64,000 nucleotides of DNA, from positions 62,001-126,000 of the forward strand of contig NZ_JAJFZM010000006.1 of the NCBI RefSeq assembly GCF_020733705.1. The letters are read 5' to 3'. A program made the translations under genes and the position numbers. This document shows positions 61,763 through 64,000 of the stretch, piece after piece (the first letter of the stretch is position 1; each line of letters starts with the position of its first letter). The stretch is from Nocardia australiensis. Its GTDB lineage: Bacteria; Actinomycetota; Actinomycetes; Mycobacteriales; Mycobacteriaceae. The notes under the pieces were generated by a model. The model had not been told where the DNA came from, ran no database searches, and worked only from the letters and a program-made list of their open reading frames with translations.

Positions 61763-62348
61763 GGCTAGTTGCTCCTCAATCGAGGCGGATATAAGCGGAA
61801 CGAGGCGCTGCGGTGCGACTGCGGTCGGCGGAGTGTTCGAGTTCCGGTGAGATCGCCGCCGATTCGGCCTTCAGTAGAGATCGGTTATTGCGCACCGCCC
61901 TCGACCTTCGACGCGTGCCGCTCCTAGGCGTACCAGGAACGCTATGAACTCTCCCGAGGTCGCACCTCACCCGATTCGGGTGAATTGTGTCGGTCACGCA
62001 CGCAGGCTCATTTCACCCGAAATGTGTCGCAGGGTGACGTCGATGACTTTGGCGCATCGTGCGGCCGGTCGCGTGCCGCGGCGGCGATCTGGCCTGCCCA
62101 CAGCGTCGACAGTGCGTTGACCACCATGGGTGCGGCAACCACTGTGTGGCCAGGGCAGTGGTCAGGTCCATCAACTTCGGTGAGGCTTCCGCCGCCGGAA
62201 CGCTCGACGCGCGACCGTATGCGGGCACCCCATGCCGCCGGAAATTCACCCGCAATGGGTGAGCCCGATCGACCCCACGTTTTCTAGCGTCGAACAGTCC
62301 ACGATGGAGTTCACCGCTAGGACGTCGGCGCCCGAGGAAGGAGCGTCC
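61763..62348. other. Decayed intergenic region
   Basis: About 586 bp with no convincing gene. The short open frames on both strands lack ribosome-binding sites and recognisable domains. It lies between two gene remnants, which suggests past deletions. Confidence 0.5.
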
Positions 62349-62622
62349 ATGCGAATCCCTGACTGCGCGTCAGCGGGTTCGCCGGTGCCGTCATGGTCGA
62401 TTCCATGTGGGTTGATCGTGCTGCTGTCACTGGCCGCGATGGTCGTCACCATCGCAGGACTGAAATCGTTCGCAGGAATGGTCGGTCCGACGTTTCTGGC
62501 GTTTGATGCTGACGGTGGCCCTACAGCCGGTCCAGGGCTGGTGCAGCGCGGCGCCGCTGCCTCAAACAGGTGCGCTTAAGTCGAACAACGACGAATCCAC
62601 GGCGGTACCGAAAGATCGGTAG
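62349..62622 (+). pseudogene. AI-2E family transporter N-terminal fragment with frameshift
   Basis: A start (GGAG 7 nt before ATG 62349) leads into a membrane helix and AGLKSFAGMVGPTFLA, a pattern typical of the AI-2E/PerM permease N-terminus. The frame then changes: removing one T at 62502-62504 gives FLALMLTVALQPVQGW, the expected continuation, and the frame stops at TAG 62620-62622. Without the shift the frame runs to 62579 with an implausible tail. The remaining ~300 residues are absent, so this is a broken fragment. Confidence 0.65.
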
Positions 62623-62681
62623 GAAGCGGGTAGCCCGACAAAGGGCAGCGCCGGAACGGCTGGCGGCGAAAGGGAGTCCGG

Positions 62682-63311
62682 ATGAACGGCGTTGTAGTAG
62701 CGGCGGTCGGTGCGCTCCTGTGTTTCTACGGAATACGATCGGTGCACCTCGGAATCCTGGCGATCGGGTTCGGACTCGGGTGGTTGATCGCAGACATGTT
62801 CAACCCCTCGTTCTGGGTCCTGCTGCTGTTCGGGCTCATCGGGGGACTGTCGGCGTGGGTCATCACCACACTGGTCTTCCGGTTCGCGACCTACTTCATC
62901 GGCGGACTCACCGGCGCGATGGCCGGCGCGAAACTAGCCACGGTCCTACAACCCGGAGAAAAGAACTGGGCATTGAGCATGATCGTCACGCTCGCAGTAT
63001 GCGTGGCGGGTGCGTTCCTGGCGGAAAAGTTCCGCGCTCGCGCACTACTGTGGTTGACCTCGATCGGTGGCGCCAGCATGGTGCTCAGCGGCCTGGGCCG
63101 GATGAGCGAATCGCTGTCGTTTCTGCGCGCCCCGGCCCCAGGATGGCAGCAGGTCTCAGCAACCCTGGCCTGGATAGCCCTATCGGTGGCAGGATGGATC
63201 GTCCAGCGTCACATCTTCGCCGAGAAACTAGGAATCCAGCGCCTCGCCGACGACGGCGACGATCCTCCCGGAGGGATTCGCAATACCGGCGGCAAGTGGC
63301 CAAGTAGGTGA
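62682..63311 (+). CDS. Polytopic membrane protein (DUF4203/TMEM198-like)
   Basis: A 209-residue protein with about seven hydrophobic segments over residues 3-185 and a short acidic tail. The repeated Gly-rich helices (GFGLGWLIADMF, LTGAMAGAKLATVL) resemble the DUF4203/TMEM198-like fold. AAGGGAG lies 9 nt before ATG 62682. Function unknown. It is intact, unlike its upstream neighbour. Confidence 0.65.
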   Translation: MNGVVVAAVGALLCFYGIRSVHLGILAIGFGLGWLIADMFNPSFWVLLLFGLIGGLSAWVITTLVFRFATYFIGGLTGAMAGAKLATVLQPGEKNWALSMIVTLAVCVAGAFLAEKFRARALLWLTSIGGASMVLSGLGRMSESLSFLRAPAPGWQQVSATLAWIALSVAGWIVQRHIFAEKLGIQRLADDGDDPPGGIRNTGGKWPSR

Positions 63312-63470
63312 CAGACGAATACCGCAATACCGACCACGCTCACCTGAGCGCGCTCCGGACTGGCCAGACCGCAGGGCCGGCAGGCCGAGTATGCACCGAA
63401 ATCTCGATCGGAGACCCAGTCCGCCAGTGGGTCCGGCAGCTATTCGCACGGTCGCGTAGCCAGGCTCGGG

Positions 63471-64000
63471 ATGCGGGTAGGCTTCCTGCCCGTGAGGTTC
63501 GGTCCGGTGGCGGTTACTGCATTGGCCGTGATTGCGTTGGCCGTGTGTTCGGGCGATAAGGGACCGACCTCGGCGAGGCAGGAAAACGTGATGCTGCTGC
63601 TGCCAGACGGCGAATCATTGTTCATTAGAACCGATTTCGCCGACGATGACGACTGGGCCGAAACTCTGGACGCGGCCACGCAGCCGTGGGATCTCGGTGG
63701 CGGGATACTCGCGTACGCGGGCATCACGCCGGTCGACGACCGTCGCTTCGAAGCGCTGACGGTGGAGAAGTTGGAGAGCCTTCTTCCCGCGCCACCGCCC
63801 TACTACCTGTTCCTGGTTGACAAGCGAGCGGTCACCGATCCCGAACATCCGATTCTCGTCGTGGATACGAGCCGGGGGAACGCAGACGTGGTGGGCTTTC
63901 AAACTTTCCGCGTGGTACCCAGCGAAATGCCGGCTGTAGAGAACAACCTGTCGCTGGCGAACATGGACTTCGAGGACTTCTCCACCAATGTCGACGCGGA
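63471..64000 (+). CDS. DUF6924-like protein with lipoprotein-type signal (cut by window edge)
   Basis: About 176 codons are visible and the frame is open at the edge. The N-terminus (VRFGPVAVTALAVIALAVC) looks like a lipoprotein signal with LAVC as lipobox; ATG 63471 or GTG 63492 may be the start. The mature part (FIRTDFADDDDWAET, ITPVDDRRFEALTVEKL, YLFLVDKRAVTDPEHPILVVD) matches the pattern of actinobacterial DUF6924 proteins, of unknown function, which usually lack a signal peptide. Confidence 0.65.
   Translation, partial: MRVGFLPVRFGPVAVTALAVIALAVCSGDKGPTSARQENVMLLLPDGESLFIRTDFADDDDWAETLDAATQPWDLGGGILAYAGITPVDDRRFEALTVEKLESLLPAPPPYYLFLVDKRAVTDPEHPILVVDTSRGNADVVGFQTFRVVPSEMPAVENNLSLANMDFEDFSTNVDA

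Noticed and set aside
63308..63559. A GTG-started 83-residue frame overlapping the end of the DUF4203-like gene.
   Set aside because: It runs through the start of the DUF6924-like gene in another frame and has no domain or good ribosome-binding site.

Overview
This is a GC-rich chromosomal window from a mycolic-acid actinobacterium, most likely Nocardia or a close relative. The evidence is the actinobacterial lipid genes (phosphatidylinositol-phosphate synthase, PimA, PIM acyltransferase), a cutinase, many GTG starts, and a backbone in the same order as Mycobacterium tuberculosis Rv2583c-Rv2614c: rel, apt, substrate-binding lipoprotein, secF, secD, yajC, ruvB, ruvA, ruvC, yebC, pdxT, tesB, pdxS, Nudix protein, pimA, PIM acyltransferase, pgsA, HIT protein, thrS. 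That comparison is from memory; no search was run.

Layout. (1) 1-15,061, minus strand: a compact type IV secretion / conjugation-like locus. In transcription order it has a secreted cutinase with a large insertion, a membrane-anchored protein, two MinD/ParA-like ATPase-type proteins, two tiny membrane proteins (VirB2/VirB3-like in size), a lipoprotein, a bitopic protein, a VirB6-like polytopic protein, an SCO6880-like protein, a VirB4-like ATPase, a small HTH protein, an M23-transglycosylase-NlpC/P60 wall enzyme, a lipoprotein, and the N-terminus of a VirD4-like coupling protein cut by the window edge. No relaxase or integrase is visible. (2) 15,439-31,088: stringent response, NrtR-like regulator, ABC-F protein, purine salvage, Sec translocon and RuvABC, interrupted by a Baeyer-Villiger-type monooxygenase with a divergent TetR regulator. 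(3) 31,286-47,814: accessory insertions (AraC/GlxA regulator with oxidoreductase, kinase-like protein, SDR remnant, Mtb12-like lipoprotein, LysR) among vitamin B6 (pdxS/pdxT), tesB, YebC and the PIM cluster through thrS, followed by a FhuF-like protein. (4) 48,043-52,800: two tandem SulP transporter-carbonic anhydrase fusions. (5) 53,409-61,123: a five-gene catabolic operon (flavin monooxygenase, serine esterase, alcohol dehydrogenase, acyl-CoA ligase, amidohydrolase) facing a TetR regulator, with a clear operator between them. (6) 61,124-64,000: a decayed zone with an IS3-type transposase fragment and a frameshifted AI-2E transporter fragment, two small membrane proteins and a partial DUF6924-like gene.

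The most unusual structure lies between thrS and pgsA. The spaces between thrS, the HIT gene and pgsA are filled by a head-to-tail chain of mini-ORFs built from a repeated 75-bp unit. Each unit starts with ATG directly after the previous stop (TAGATG) and ends in a GGAGG-like ribosome-binding site for the next, and copies differ by in-frame indels. The chain links thrS, HIT and pgsA into one apparently uninterrupted relay of coupled translation.

Other notable points: an NlpC/P60 domain that has lost its catalytic residues, 11-bp-period direct repeats shared upstream of both carbonic-anhydrase fusions, direct repeats at the pdxS promoter, and three regulator genes that look leaderless with operator-like palindromes.
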